From: Conoideocrella luteorostrata
Taxonomy: Eukaryota; Ascomycota; Sordariomycetes; Hypocreales; Clavicipitaceae
Direction: 5' to 3'
Length of the DNA: 64,000 bases
NCBI GenBank assembly: GCA_032433595.1
Contig: JASWJB010000106.1
Span: 1 to 64,000, forward strand
Shown here: piece after piece, positions 1-11,575 of the stretch
Numbering within the stretch: the first letter of the stretch is position 1
Layout of the letters: each line of letters opens with the position of its first letter
The notes under the pieces: generated by a model
The model's input: the letters and a program-made list of their open reading frames with translations, nothing else
Told to the model about the DNA's origin: nothing
Databases searched by the model: none
Position numbers and translations under genes: made by a program

Positions 1-764
1 GGCTTTGCGCCATCTTCAATTTTTTAATTTATATTCTTTTATTCTTTTATTTTTTTTTTTAATTTTTTTTTTGGATAAGCGATGCTGCGGCAGGTCTATC
101 CTCCTGTCGCGGCGGTGGTCAAAAAACCTACCATGACCACCAAGGTGCTTGCTGTCGATACATGCTCCATTATCGCACCACCCGTGACGGTAGGATGCGA
201 GCCTATCTGCCGCACTTTCAGCTCTAGAAGCGCTCAGTGCAGGCGCTTTGCAGGCGCTTTGCAGACTGAACCTGCATGGTACAAGTAGAGCAGGTGAGAA
301 AGAAGTGGCGGTCAGCTGGCTGCTCCGGTACTCCAGACAGGTACCACCGCGCTTTCACAAACCCAAAAAAAAAAAAAAGAGGCGATTCATCATCCATTGG
401 GAGGTGCCTGCAGCTATAGAAAATCACACCCCGCGGACTGCGCTCCTTGATCTTACGACGGAATAGAGTACAGATTGCTCAGTAAGTGTGACGCGGGCAG
501 CCGCGCACAAATGTATTCATATTGTCCACGAATCAATGCGCACGGTTTCTTCAAACATCTTCCTAGGATGAAACAATGGCACCTTACTTCCATGCAAGCA
601 TCAACAAACGCAGGTATGCCTTTACAATAGTCATCTGTGACTCTGTGAGCCCTACAATATCTGTACTGCGTCCACAATGTCCCATAATAATCCATAAGCC
701 GTTCATACTAATATTATTGAGAAATTAAAGCACCTTGATAAACTCAGCCGCCCTCCCTCCGAAG
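1..764. other. Left-edge intergenic stretch, no gene recognised
   Basis: The first 75 bases are T-rich homopolymer runs, and a 14-A run lies near 366-379. Short open frames here are low-complexity and resemble no known protein. The right part is downstream of the minus-strand GST gene and probably holds its 3' UTR. Confidence 0.6.
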
Positions 765-2261
765 TTACTTCCTCGCCACCGCCGCAGCGACCTCCTCATC
801 CAACTTGAGGACATGTGGCAGCGGCCCAACCGGCGTAATCGAATGCGGGTTGATCTGCGTGTGACTCCTCGTGTAATGCCACTTGATATGCTCAAACTGC
901 GTCGTATCCTTGAACGCATCGTGGTTCCAGTACAGATTGCGCATCCACTTGTGCAGGGCTGGATACCCCGAGCGAACATCCCGGATGTTGCACTTGAAAT
1001 GCTGGACGTAGACGGGATCAAATCGGATCATAGTGACGTACAGCCTGACATCGGCCTCCGTGATGTCCTTGCCAAAGTAGTACGGGCCATCCCTCTGTTC
1101 AGAGAGATGCTTTTCTGCGCGGTCCAGAGCCTCAAATAGCGCGGTGACGTTGCGCTCGTAGGCCTCAGCTGTGGTGGCAAAGCCTGACTTGTAAACGCCG
1201 TTGTTGATGAGGTCGTATGTCCAAGTATTGGTGTCGTCAATTTGGCCGCGAAGCGTTTCCGGGTACAGATGGATAGACCGGTGTTTGTCGTCGAGAAACT
1301 CATCAAACTTTGCAAAGCGTTAGTCAACATCTCTGACATAGTATGGCACGGTTTTTCGAGAGCAGTGCTCAAGTGGAACATACCTCCGTGCTGAGCATGC
1401 GCAGAATCTCTGAGCTTTCGTTGCTGACAATCGTCTTCGTCTTCTTGTCGTACAGCACCGGAACGGTAAACCGCCCCTCGTAATCCTTCTCGCTCTCAAA
1501 GTAGACCTGTCGCAAGTGTGTAAAGTTGCCATGACCCTCCATCGGGTCGGGAATCACATTCTCGCCGGGCTCTTTCTCATCCTTGGTCACAAACCGCCAC
1601 CCACCATTGCCAAGATGCCAATGTACCACAGAAAAAGAAATAATGTCCTCCAAACCCTTGAGCTTTCTCGCAATCAGAGTTCGATGGGCCTGCCGGGGAC
1701 CGATACGCATTAGCCACGACTAGTTCTGCAATATGGGAGGAGCCGCAGAAATGGTTGAGACTTACCCAAGGACATGCGTAGCTGACATAAAGATGATACC
1801 GCCCCTTTTCAGGAGGATACTTCGCACCAGACTCTTGGGAAATCCAGTCTCGAAACGAACTCACCTGGCGCTTGAACTCGCCAGATTTGTCGTTGGGAAG
1901 AACCCAGTCGGTAACCTTACCGGAGGAAGCCTGCGATCCATCAAGTTAGTACTGATTCTAATTCGAGTGGATCATCGAAGCCAAACGACAAAGATCGATA
2001 CGACGTAGTACGCACCATTTGGATTTGAATCTGTGCGAAGGGATGGGTATAGTAGGATGCTTGAAATCGGCAAGTTTGTGGTGCGTGATGTAATAGACGT
2101 AGTTGCGGTGCGGGGCTCGAAGCTGTACGAAATGCAGCTTGTGGCGTCGCTCTACTGTGTAAACGAAGCGGTTTGCTCAAATTGACAGTGATAGTTGTAC
2201 AGTTGCTAGCAAGAGTGGCGCCACCTCTCAATAAGTTTGCCCTTAGAACCCTGTTCGTCAT
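765..2261 (-). CDS. Glutathionyl-hydroquinone reductase / omega-class GST (Ecm4/Gto type), possibly mitochondrial
   Basis: Four exons join in frame: 2261-2016, 1930-1766, 1689-1384 and 1307-765, giving 419 residues. Introns show GTGCGT, GTAAGT and GTATGT donors; the last acceptor is AAG. The active-site motif is split by an intron and reads YACPW|AHRTLI (Cys135-Pro-Trp), diagnostic of the Xi/Omega-like glutathionyl-hydroquinone reductases, which reduce glutathionylated quinones through a mixed disulfide. Further support is the N-domain text GRYHLYVSYACPW and a helical C-domain with YYFGKDITEADVRLY and MIRFDPVYVQHFKCN. The first exon adds about 80 Ser/Thr/Arg-rich residues with almost no acidic residues, like a mitochondrial presequence; yeast Ecm4 lacks such an extension. 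A later Met could instead be the start. The family assignment is firm; location is inferred. Confidence 0.9.
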
Positions 2262-2821
2262 TGAGAGCCTGTGACTTTAAAATGGCAAGACGTCCAAGTT
2301 ATATAGATTTGTACGAGCATGACAGCCGGCTGTCAGCGTTCGGCCTGATTTGGATTGCACCCTGTGGTAACAATATCCTTAGATAAGCCTTTGGTAAGTT
2401 TTACTAATTGAGATTTATAGCGGGCAGCTGTGAGAGGGAGGAGTGGGGTGGGTTCCAAAAGCTCGAGTAAGCCTTGTGTAATCCGCATAAGTACTTAAGT
2501 ACTCTGAGTTTTGTATGGAGTACTAGATCCAAACTCTCCAACTTGTCCTGCAGCATATTCAACTAAACGGATATTAAACACAAATTTGCTTCCCACAAAA
2601 AAAAAAAAAAGACCGCCATTCATCCCAATGTTCAATCATTGGTATTCACATGCAGGATGTTATTGCTCTGCAAAATCACGTAATCAGCCTTGTCCATAGA
2701 GTTTACGCCGAATTTATGTTCGGATGCCAGCTTAAACTATCATTGCTATGAAATGACTACACCATTTATGATAACGACTTTGCGCAGACTGTGGGACTAC
2801 CTCGTTTCCTTCGAGACCTAT
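2262..2821. other. Intergenic region
   Basis: Upstream region of the GST gene. It is AT-rich with an A-run near 2598-2611 and a TATGGAGTAC motif at 2514. No coding signal was seen. Confidence 0.5.
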
Positions 2822-4182
2822 CTACCGTCTCACAATGGAGGTGATTCGTCCATCGCTTATGCTAACGACTATATCCGAACTCGCAATGTTCTCTGCCGAG
2901 TGTGAGATGGAAATCGTGGTGCAATCGCCAAAGAACTCGTCTATGCTCCGTTGCATCGCTGTCGCCGTCTTGATATCCACTGCCCTCGCCGCTTCATCAA
3001 CAAACAGAATGCTGCTGTTGTGTTCCATTTTGTGCAACACTGCCCGGGCAATAGCTAGTAATTGTCTCTGGCCATGAGAAAGTCCCATGTCTGCAAGTGG
3101 CGCATCCAATCCGCCATGAGAGGAGATGTGATTAAGTAGTCCCACTCTTTCAAGGGCATTGTTCAGTGTAGCGTCATTAACTGGCCCAGAATCCTTACTG
3201 GTTGGAAGTATAGTGAAGCGAACGCTCCCGGGAAGCTCCGCGAGGCCTTGGGAAACGGTCGTCACAAGGGATCGGGAAACTTGCCGTGGGATGTTTGACG
3301 AGTCGACACCGTCGATCATGACGGCCCCTGTGTCGTCTAAGAAGTTCAATAGCGTCAAGATGAGAGAACTCTTGCCACTGTGCATTTGTCAGCTAAAAGA
3401 TGCAACATGTTTCATAAAAATGAGTCAACATGCCTTAGTCATTCGGCCTGCCTTATCCCGTATATGTGCCCCTCCTACTTGCAGCCTCGATATTAATTGC
3501 ATCCCTAATATTTGACGTTGGTTTTACAAAACCGTGGTGGTCAATCGCAATAATCCGGTCCGCCAAGAAGATTATAGAAGATGAAATCTGCGGTAGATTG
3601 ACGCAGAGATCTAAATACGTTGTCTAAAAGTAAAAGGGAAGCTTTGCAGTAAATAGCCGTCGCAAGCGCCTTGGGACAACTTGTGTTAGAGGGAGCAACT
3701 AATACGTCATTCAGAATTAGAAAACTTACAATCCTATGACTTTGTTCGCCAATAAGATCAGCACCACCGTTTCTATCAGTGGTTTGGTCGAGACCAGGCA
3801 AACGCTGGATGTCTTCTGTAAGAAGACATGCTTCGATGACAGCATTAAACCAGGATTTATCGTACGCATTGTTCCCAATAATGTTATCACGATTTGATAT
3901 GTTTCTAAGCGAGGGAGTTTGATCACAATATACAATCCGATGTTGTTCAACGTACACATCCCATCTAGAATGGAAGACTCTCCTATTATTGCCCTTAAGA
4001 GTGTCGATTTTACCCGAACAATTGTAACCTACAACGACTGCCAGCTCCGACCGTAAAACAGAAACATTGACATTCTTCAAAATCGGCTCCGTCTTTGATG
4101 TTGCAGCTATTGATACATCAATGAAAACAACGGGTGGTTGGGTAACTGAAGCCAATAGAATGTTTGTTCGGAAGCAATTCAT
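2822..4182 (-). pseudogene. ABC-C (MRP-type) transporter relic: two nucleotide-binding domains without membrane domains
   Basis: The upstream half (4182-3541) resembles nucleotide-binding domain 1 of a full-length ABC-C transporter, with VVFIDVSIAATSKTEPILKNV, a damaged Walker A (GYNCSGKID for GxxGSGKST), a Q-loop region (IVYCDQTPSLRNIS) and a damaged signature (GEQSHRIVS for SGGQxxRIA) followed by LLLLDNVF. The downstream half (3385-2822) is domain 2 and is better kept: SGKSSLILTLLNFLD, signature LSHGQRQLLAIARAV, Walker B ILFVDEAARAVD. The two halves lie only about 150 bp apart, so the second transmembrane domain (normally about 300 residues) is missing, and no first membrane domain is found upstream. 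The linker contains stops. A functional transporter is very unlikely; a translated stand-alone domain-2 protein cannot be excluded. Confidence 0.85.
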
Positions 4183-4261
4183 GCCTCCAAAGGACTAGCC
4201 ATATTTAGACGCGGTATTGACCACAGCACCTTTCCAGTTTCCCATGATAGCTGTATCACAT

Positions 4262-4560
4262 CTATGTATCCTCCACGTTCATGCGTCTCTCATCTTCAGT
4301 TTCCCAGTCAGCTAGATCCCATGTCTTCAGTCTGGGATGTTCAAGCCGGTCCAATCGCGGAATATAGATCTTCAAGCCATTAACATGAAGCTTTCGTCTC
4401 GGGTCTCCAGCAACTGGTTCAATCTCGTACGTGACTGATGAAACCACGTTCAACACCTTGGATAGGTTACCCTAGGTCTTATGGAACTTTCCTTTGAGCT
4501 TCTTTTCCTTGTCCAGTTTCTCCCAGACGAGATCGCCAACAGTAAAGCTTCGGGGGGCGT
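4262..4560 (-). mobile_element. Ty3/Gypsy-like retroelement relic (integrase C-terminal tail)
   Basis: One minus-strand frame reads RSFTVGDLVWEKLDKEKKLKGKF, a TAG stop, then SKVLNVVSSVTYEIEP and RRKLHVNGLKIYIPRL before a final stop. The pattern GDLVW...KL..KF.GP..VL...SSVTYEIEP...R.LHVN.LK.Y is the SH3-like C-terminal module of retrotransposon integrases. A single in-frame stop splits it, and no reverse transcriptase, RNase H or integrase core remains nearby. It sits next to the ABC relic, marking this stretch as decayed. The superfamily is inferred from this module only. Confidence 0.7.
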
Positions 4561-6818
4561 TAAGACGGACGCTGAATGGTCTGTGCAGCGGTCAGACGAG
4601 GTCCAAATGTTGAAGCCGACGGTTGGAGTCTGCCAAGAAACCGTTTGAGTCACCGGCTTAGCCCATAAAAGAAGGCCCCTGGAGACGTAGACAGGGTCTT
4701 GAAGTATTATAATAGATAGAATGGAGACGTAGCAATCGAAAGGCTTCTGGGGAGGATAGTCAAGATGATATACTCGAACAGAAGGGTGAAGTCGAATTGG
4801 GGCCATCTCTGCGGTCAAAAAGTGTTGTCGGCCTCGTCAGAGGGACCGATAGCTCGCAACACAATATCCATCTTTCATACAATGAGAGGCTCAGTCTCGA
4901 GCCCCCAGAGTCTTGATCAGTACCAAGACACAGCCGGGAAAGAATAGACATGGCTACCTTTTTGGTCGAATGCTGTGGCGTGAGAGCTGACCTTTCTCTA
5001 ACTACCAAGGTACTTTCTTACCCAGAGGCGCTCGTCCCTCAGAAAGTACCTGTATCTCCCTAATGGGGAGCATGCAGTTGGTAGACTGTTGATGGGCAGT
5101 CGATGCTCTAACATTTCGCGCAAAGCGAAGCATGTTCGACATGCGGCAGCCAGGGGCGGCTGAGGCAGTTAGACGATGAGGAAACATTGAAGCATTAAAG
5201 TGTCGTACTCTGTAGACGGGCCAGCTGCGGACAGAACTCCCTCCGCGAGCTAACGAAAATCCCAAGTAACTACTTCTTTACCCACTCGATGCGGCCCTCA
5301 CCACCTAGCTAAGTTCGCTTACAACCTACTCCGTAGATACCCAGATTGACAGGTACTTAAGTACCAATCTGCACCTGCCCAGGTATTTTGATCTGCCACC
5401 TTCCAATCTGGCGAAATCCGAACTGCACAGACCTAGGCACCTTTGTGCACAACACACGAAGTTGTGCTGCCGACGCGACGCCGATGGCAGGGGACAGAAT
5501 GGGGGTTACTTTTCATGGCAGTACTACGGGCCGATAGAGCGAATGTCGGATCATGAGGATATATTTCTCGAGTGTCCAAAACGCCGCTGGCTATGGATCA
5601 ACCAGATGCTAAATATGACAGAAGTACAACTGGGCCTACCTCTATCACAAAACGACGACACCATCCACAACAGCCGCGGCTTTCTGGACAAATCGAGTTT
5701 CCTTGCAGTATATCTTTGTCATGAATTCATTTACAGATGAAATTCCATGTCCTATTAGCGATTCATATTCCTGACTTCATCTAAAACAATGCAGGCTTTA
5801 GCAGCCGGTCGGCGATCCACGGTCTTAACATCGTGAACTTATTATCCCACTGACCCGTAGCGAGGCGACATGGTAATAGAGGATACAAGTCTCACCAGAA
5901 CTAGCACAAATACTAGAGATATTCACCATGATGACCGACCAGATAGGATTGAAGACGAGAAAAGCATTGCCGCTCTTGTGGTGGTGCCATATACAGAGCA
6001 AGGTGGACTGGCGGAGAGGCACGAAGAAAAGCAGTTATAACAAAGAGGGATAGAGTGTGCTGTAGAAAACGAGAAAGAGCTGGCGGTTGGGACATTCTAC
6101 ATACCGAACGTAACTACTTTGCACGCCAAAATTTAATAGCTCAAAGTATTAACTAAATATTGACCTCTTGCCTGCTATGCTCCCGTGTCCCGCACATGAG
6201 CTTCCAATCTGCTGGGTCGTCGCTTTCACGGGCAAAAACAAGCATCACCAACAGGGTGGGTGAACAAATGCTATCTGTCACCAAAGGTTCCTGCAGGTTC
6301 GACAAACCATATCGCGGCCTCGAATCCACGTCGCAATCCATTGGCCAGCTCTTGAGCCCTAGTCTTCCACGCGGCAAATGGAATGGCATGTTACTGGTCT
6401 ATATACTCCGTATTGTACTAAATCCTTGCTGCAGTGGGAGCAAAATATAATAAAATCGACCAAACGAGCACTGCCAGGTATATTTTAGCTCATTATGAAA
6501 TGATAGTGCCCTTGCAACGCTGTAAAGTTGTGGCTGCCTAGTCCGAACATCACCCCGATTTAGGCATTAGTTGCTCGACTGTGAGTTTTCTCGCAGCCGA
6601 TATGCGGGCAGCTTCCCGAACATTGCTGCAGGCTTCCACCGTCACTTCGTCATCCTGCTCTAAATCCTCGAATGCTGCTCTCGCCGCCATGTGCTAACCG
6701 AACATCGGAGCAATCACCCGACTACTACACCGCCCACTAGGACTGTACGCCTTGATTTATTGCCGTAACAGCACCGAGCAAACTCAGCTTTGTAATCGCC
6801 CAGTGTAGATTTGCAGAC
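4561..6818. other. Gene-poor stretch, possibly further transposon debris
   Basis: No frame longer than about 120 codons looks protein-like. The segment 4561-4820 may be more of the integrase relic in broken frames (a short LTAAQTIQRPS-like stretch precedes the recognised tail). A 92-codon frame at 5462-5740 (plus) has no recognisable motif. A TACTCCGTA motif occurs near 5329. The last few hundred bases are the promoter side of the MFS gene. Confidence 0.5.
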
Positions 6819-8665
6819 ATGACAACCGGTGCAGCGGCAGATGCAGTAGATGAACAGAGGCTTCTTCTAAGTAGGGATTTCGATTCGAGCGCAACTGATC
6901 ATGACGTTTCTTCTCCCGCGAATCGGGGGGACAAAAGGGTTTCATCTTTCTACATTCTGGTCATTCTTCTGGCACAGATTTTGGCCTTTCAGCTGAGCAA
7001 CACCCTTATGGAGCCGGCGATGGCATCAATAGAAGAGGCTGTTATCTGCCGAGAGCACTTCAGTAATGTTACCATTACGAACCCAGCAAAGGATCCTCGA
7101 TGCAAGAGCGAGTCGGTTCAATCTGAGCTGTCCATGTTGCAAGGACTTGAGATGACGTTTTCCCTCATTCCAGGTCTTCTAACTTCCGTCGCATATGGCA
7201 TCGCCGCCGAGAAGTATGGTCGGCGACCAATCCTCATAATATGCACCTTTGGCATGATGCTGGCCTACCCTTTGGATCTAGTTGTCTGTACGTATACGAA
7301 GGTGTCTTTTACTAGTTCACAATACATGGGGACGGATCTGAATCTGGAGCACAAGAAGATTCTCAGCTAACCTGCCTCCTCTGCCTTTAGTACGATGGTT
7401 TCCCGTCAAACTCATATGGTTTGTTCCCGTTGTTTACTTTATTGGAGGGGGGCTTCACGTTTTGTTGGCATTGATATACACCATTGCCAGCGACGTAACA
7501 TCCCCGGCACAAAGGTATGGATGACGCCGTTTCTCCAAGCATCACCCATGTCGAGCTCTCTCTGTAGCTCAAAAGTGAGCCGATATATTAATGCTGATGG
7601 ATTAGATCTACAGTGTACTTCTACGTATCTGCATCGCTGGCTGGCACCTGGCTACTGGGTAATCCACTGGCCTATCTTGCAATGAAGTATGGGCCATGGA
7701 CTACAGGCTGTCTTGCCTGTCTGTGTTTTGCCGTTCCATTCATTTTGGCTCTTATTATTCCTGAAACAAGTCACATCAAGCGACTACATGATGGGAATTC
7801 GGACAATGACGATGCAACGCGGCCGGGCTCCATATCGCACAGTGCCACACCAAGCAAGCCTCGGTGGGCTATAATATTATCTTCGACCACAGCCGAGATA
7901 GCTTCATTACGATCCGCTTTACAGAATAATGCAAACCTCGCGCTACTACTATCCTCAACACTGCTCACCAAGTTGGGCAGCTGGGTCTCTACTTTGCTTA
8001 TGCTGTTCATATCGAAGAGGTTCTCCTTTTCGTGGGCAGAGGTAGGAAGCCACTTTCCAGTCCCTTTACGATGCTCCCCAGGAATTTGAATCACACTAAC
8101 ATATACAATTTTTTTTAATCTTTATTTTTCGCAGGCTCAGCTAGTATTATCCGTCAAGGCCTTCAGTAAACTTGTTCTAGTTCTGTTAGTCTTGCCACTG
8201 ATTAGCCAGACGCTTATTCAGGCTGAGGTATCACCACCGCGAAAAGATTTACTTCTAGCAAGATATTGCATTGTACTGGCGGCATTGGGGGCTTTTGGTA
8301 TTGCATTCTCTCCTAGTGTGGTAATCTTGATGGTCTGCCTTGTGCCTTTTGCTCTTAGCGAAGGCTTTGATGCAAGCATTAGGAGTCTGATAGTGCAGCG
8401 AGCAACAGCAAATGGCCAAGTTGCAATTATATTCGCCGTAGTGAGCTTGCTAGAAAATCTGGGCATCATGGTAGCAGGACCAGGCATGGCGTACGCCTTT
8501 CGCATTGGTCTAGGGCTGGGGCAGCAATGGTATGGCCTGCCGTTCATAGTGGCTGGCGTTTTGATGATGACGGCAGCGGTGATTGTGTTGAGCTTGCGTG
8601 CAGACGATGAGCATGTGCCGACTTCCCTTGAAGATCCAAATGCCACCGACCCGGACCAGGTGTAA
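6819..8665 (+). CDS. Major facilitator superfamily transporter
   Basis: Four exons, 6819-7287, 7391-7514, 7606-8041 and 8135-8665, join in frame to 519 residues. Donors are GTACGT, GTATGG and GTAGGA; acceptors are TTTAG, ATTAG and CGCAG. The N-terminus is a soluble acidic tail; hydrophobic helices begin near residue 45. Between helices 2 and 3 the MFS motif A is visible as YGIAAEKYGRRPIL, and a second hydrophobic half follows a polar central loop (ETSHIKR through the Ser/Asn/Asp-rich region). About 12 membrane segments fit the length. Such fungal proteins are plasma-membrane or vacuolar proton-coupled carriers or drug exporters; the substrate cannot be read from sequence. No biosynthetic genes flank it. 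Confidence 0.9.
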
Positions 8666-10290
8666 GCAGTTTTGAAGAGGCATGTTTTGTTTGTGAGGGG
8701 TCCATAGCACTCCATAACCAATTACGGAGTACGGAGTAGTTACATAGAACTCAAATTCATTATAGACTTGCTCGCCACGTGCGCGTACGCATTTTGGAAA
8801 CCCATTTCACATGGAGTTTGGTGTCAACCTTTCCCGGCGACCAGTTCAAAAGAAAATTGGTAGGCAGGTCGACGATGCCGCGTAGGCCAGACCAATTCGT
8901 TGAGACCTCAACATCAAATTTGGCCCTGTCAAGATTGCCGATCCGTCCGGGGGGCGGGAGGGGAAAGCGGAAGAGAGCAAGGGGGGGAAAAAAGGAACAA
9001 CTAGGTTACGGAGCAGTCAGTTCTCGATCTACGCTCCAATCCATGCCGGCGAGGGCGGGGATATTATCCAGCGCCACGTTGCGCTTGAGGACCCTCAGCT
9101 CTCACTAGTACCGCTCCCTAGTCCCATTCCGGCTTCCTCAGTTGCGAGGAGGAGTCCACGGCCAAATCAGCGCCAGCGCGGACTGCCTCAACTGCCAGGC
9201 GGCATTGGACAAAATGTACGCCATGCTCCGTACTGCGTAACCACCCCGTAAATGCATTCCGTAATATTTTGTGATAATCGACTTGGCGCGGCACGTCCCG
9301 GCATATAACCCGGCAATCATGACTGGAACTATCGTGACGTCAAACTCACGCGGAGGAGTTAGTTCCTGATGCACACTGCAAGTAGGAGCAGGTAACTACT
9401 AGTAACTGGCAGGCAGCTGGCGACAGGGGACGGCACAGCACTTGTCTGTGCCGTTCCGAAATGGCATTGCCTACCTGCACCGTCGTCCTGCTACCCAGCC
9501 CAACTCGGACCAGCCCAGCCCAGCCCAGCCCAGCCCAGCGCGATGTCGAATACTCATTGCACCGTAAACAGAGCTGCTCTTTCGCCATTCACCATGCCCA
9601 GTACCTAGCCAGATGGAAGACAAATCAATTTGAAATAAATCAAGCGCATGTCCACGTTCTACCTATCCACGGACGGGTCACCGCCATTTGCCCCTCCCCT
9701 CGTCTTGTAGTCGTTCGATATCCCCATACGTAGCTTCCCGTTCGTGTCACTCTGCCCAACCCATTCAGGTCGCCAGCTGAGGTGAGACCTACGCGGACTG
9801 GAGCTGCTAGTCTGACTGACGACATGGACTAGCTAGCACTAGCTAACTCTCTACTACTACAGAGTACTCGTACGGAGCCTGGAGTAGGATCTGGCTTTTT
9901 GCTCTTTCCCCAACTGTAACTTCATTGGCGCAGGCGGCCCGCGCCGTCTATTTGAGTGTTTTTGTACAAATAGCCCAAGACACCAGCCGCGACAAGCTCT
10001 CTTGGACTGCCCGTCGCTCCTCCGCAGACATCACGATCACTCCTTCAACACTCGTTCCACACAGGCCGAAAACAAACCAAGCGGGGTGGGTGCAGTTGAT
10101 TCAACATCTTATCCGTCCGGGACACAAACCCCTCCTCCATTCAATTCAATGACCTACGGAACGACAAGTCGCTGAGAGTCAAGCAAACGAACACCACACC
10201 TACCCCATCCAGTCACCCGACTCACCCACCTATAGAACCCGGGGCGGCTGTGGCGTGTGTCGTCCGTCCGTCGAAGCACCCACCCACACC
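8666..10290. other. Intergenic region with short tandem repeats
   Basis: 1.6 kb without a credible gene. It holds a TTACGGAGTACGGAGTAG motif pair at 8724, a purine-only tract around 8948-8998, and about 5.8 copies of CAGCC at 9511-9539. The right end, rich in CACC and CCAC before the ATG at 10291, is the probable promoter and 5' UTR of the FolD-like gene. Confidence 0.5.
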
Positions 10291-11283
10291 ATGCCCGCCA
10301 GCCTTCTCAAGGGGGATCTCGTCGTGAATGACATCCACAGATGGTGTCTGCGCAAAGGCCACAAAGATGGGGTCGAGCCCGTCCTAGCCGTGGTGTTCTT
10401 CAACACCGATCCCGCTGCCGAGGACTATGTTCGCATCAAAGCCCACGTTGCCGCCAAGGTGAATTGAATTCCCTCCCCACCTTTATAAATAGAACAAAGG
10501 GGATGGATCTCCAAATGACTACTATTTGACAACCACCTTCCCCACGCTGACCCGACTTTTTGATGATACAAGGCCAACGTGGGGTACTGGGTCTACGAGA
10601 TGCCCCCCAACGCATCTTCCGCCGAAGTGAAAGCCCAGATCCGGGACATGAACAGAAACCCCCAGATCCACGGCATACTCATCCAGCGTCCCCTGCCGGA
10701 GCAACTAGACGAACCCAAGATCATGGCCACCATCAGCCCCGTGAAACACATCGAGGAAAACTCGGCAGACCAGAAGAGTAATATTGCCGCCGACGCATTC
10801 ACCCGCCTGCTCACCAAGTACGGGAAACGCCGCCTGGCAAATCGCTCCATGATTCACATCGCAGGCTTCGGCAACATCATCACCGATGACTTTATTGCGC
10901 ACATGGCGCGTCAATATCCCTTTGTGAGCGCCACTCCCGATCTACCCACTGGCAAGAGCAATGTTCAAAATGGAGCAAAACATGATGTCAACAACAAGAC
11001 CGCTGTGCTTGTCACCGAGCTTCATCAAGGGCCCGGCTGCATCACACGTGATAAAATCCCCCCGGATGTCAAAGTTATAATAGACGCGGGGTTCTACTCC
11101 ACGGAAAAGGGAACCATTGTGGGAGATGTTGATCACAAGGCCTATCAAGATAGCGGGCTGGCAATTGCTCCGACACCGGGGGGGTTATTGCCCATCTTGC
11201 TGTGGCTGATGATGGAGAGAACAATTAGAGCAAAGCGAGTTCTGAAACATAGAGAATCGATAAGCTGTTGTGCATGCCAATAA
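10291..11283 (+). CDS. FolD/MTHFD-like protein with eroded active site
   Basis: Two exons (10291-10458 and 10573-11283) join at AAK|ANVGYW to give 292 residues, the usual length of the methylenetetrahydrofolate dehydrogenase/cyclohydrolase fold. The N-domain matches the family: VLAVVFFNTDPAAEDYVRIK carries the Tyr46-x3-Lys50 pair of the active site, and HGILIQRPLPEQ carries Gln94. The C-terminus has IIDAGF, VGDVDHKA and APTPGGLLPI (family VGDV and TPVPGGVGPMT). However, the invariant KDVDG is KHIEE, the PCTP segment is absent, and the Rossmann GRSxIVGxP motif is AGFGNIITDDF. It may have lost C1-folate activity or changed specificity. The frame is open throughout, so it is probably a live divergent paralogue. 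The primary C1-THF synthase should lie elsewhere. Confidence 0.8.
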
Positions 11284-11575
11284 TTTCATGTATCACGGAG
11301 AAATACCTAGGGGCCCGTTCACACACACACAAGCTCACACACAAGCTCTTACACACCACACCCCGCTGCCATGGAGCATTGATGATTTACATACATAGAT
11401 AGACATTGCTCCGCAACATGTTTACAATATAATTGCTAAAAAAAGCCATCTGACTACTGCTCCTTTTGAACAATGGATTGTTTGCATATTTGACTAAATC
11501 CTATACACATTACGCAATACACAATTCTTCTTTCTTTTCATGTAATCGCCATCATGAAATCTATTCTCGCGTTGG
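11284..11575. other. Convergent intergenic gap
   Basis: The FolD-like gene and UBA1 converge here. The gap has CACA repeats near 11320-11350 and AT-rich polyadenylation-like sequence on both strands. Confidence 0.4.

Noticed and set aside
6600..11300. A secondary-metabolite cluster around the MFS transporter
   Set aside because: No polyketide synthase, NRPS, terpene enzyme, P450 or pathway regulator lies nearby; neighbours are decayed DNA and a folate-type protein.
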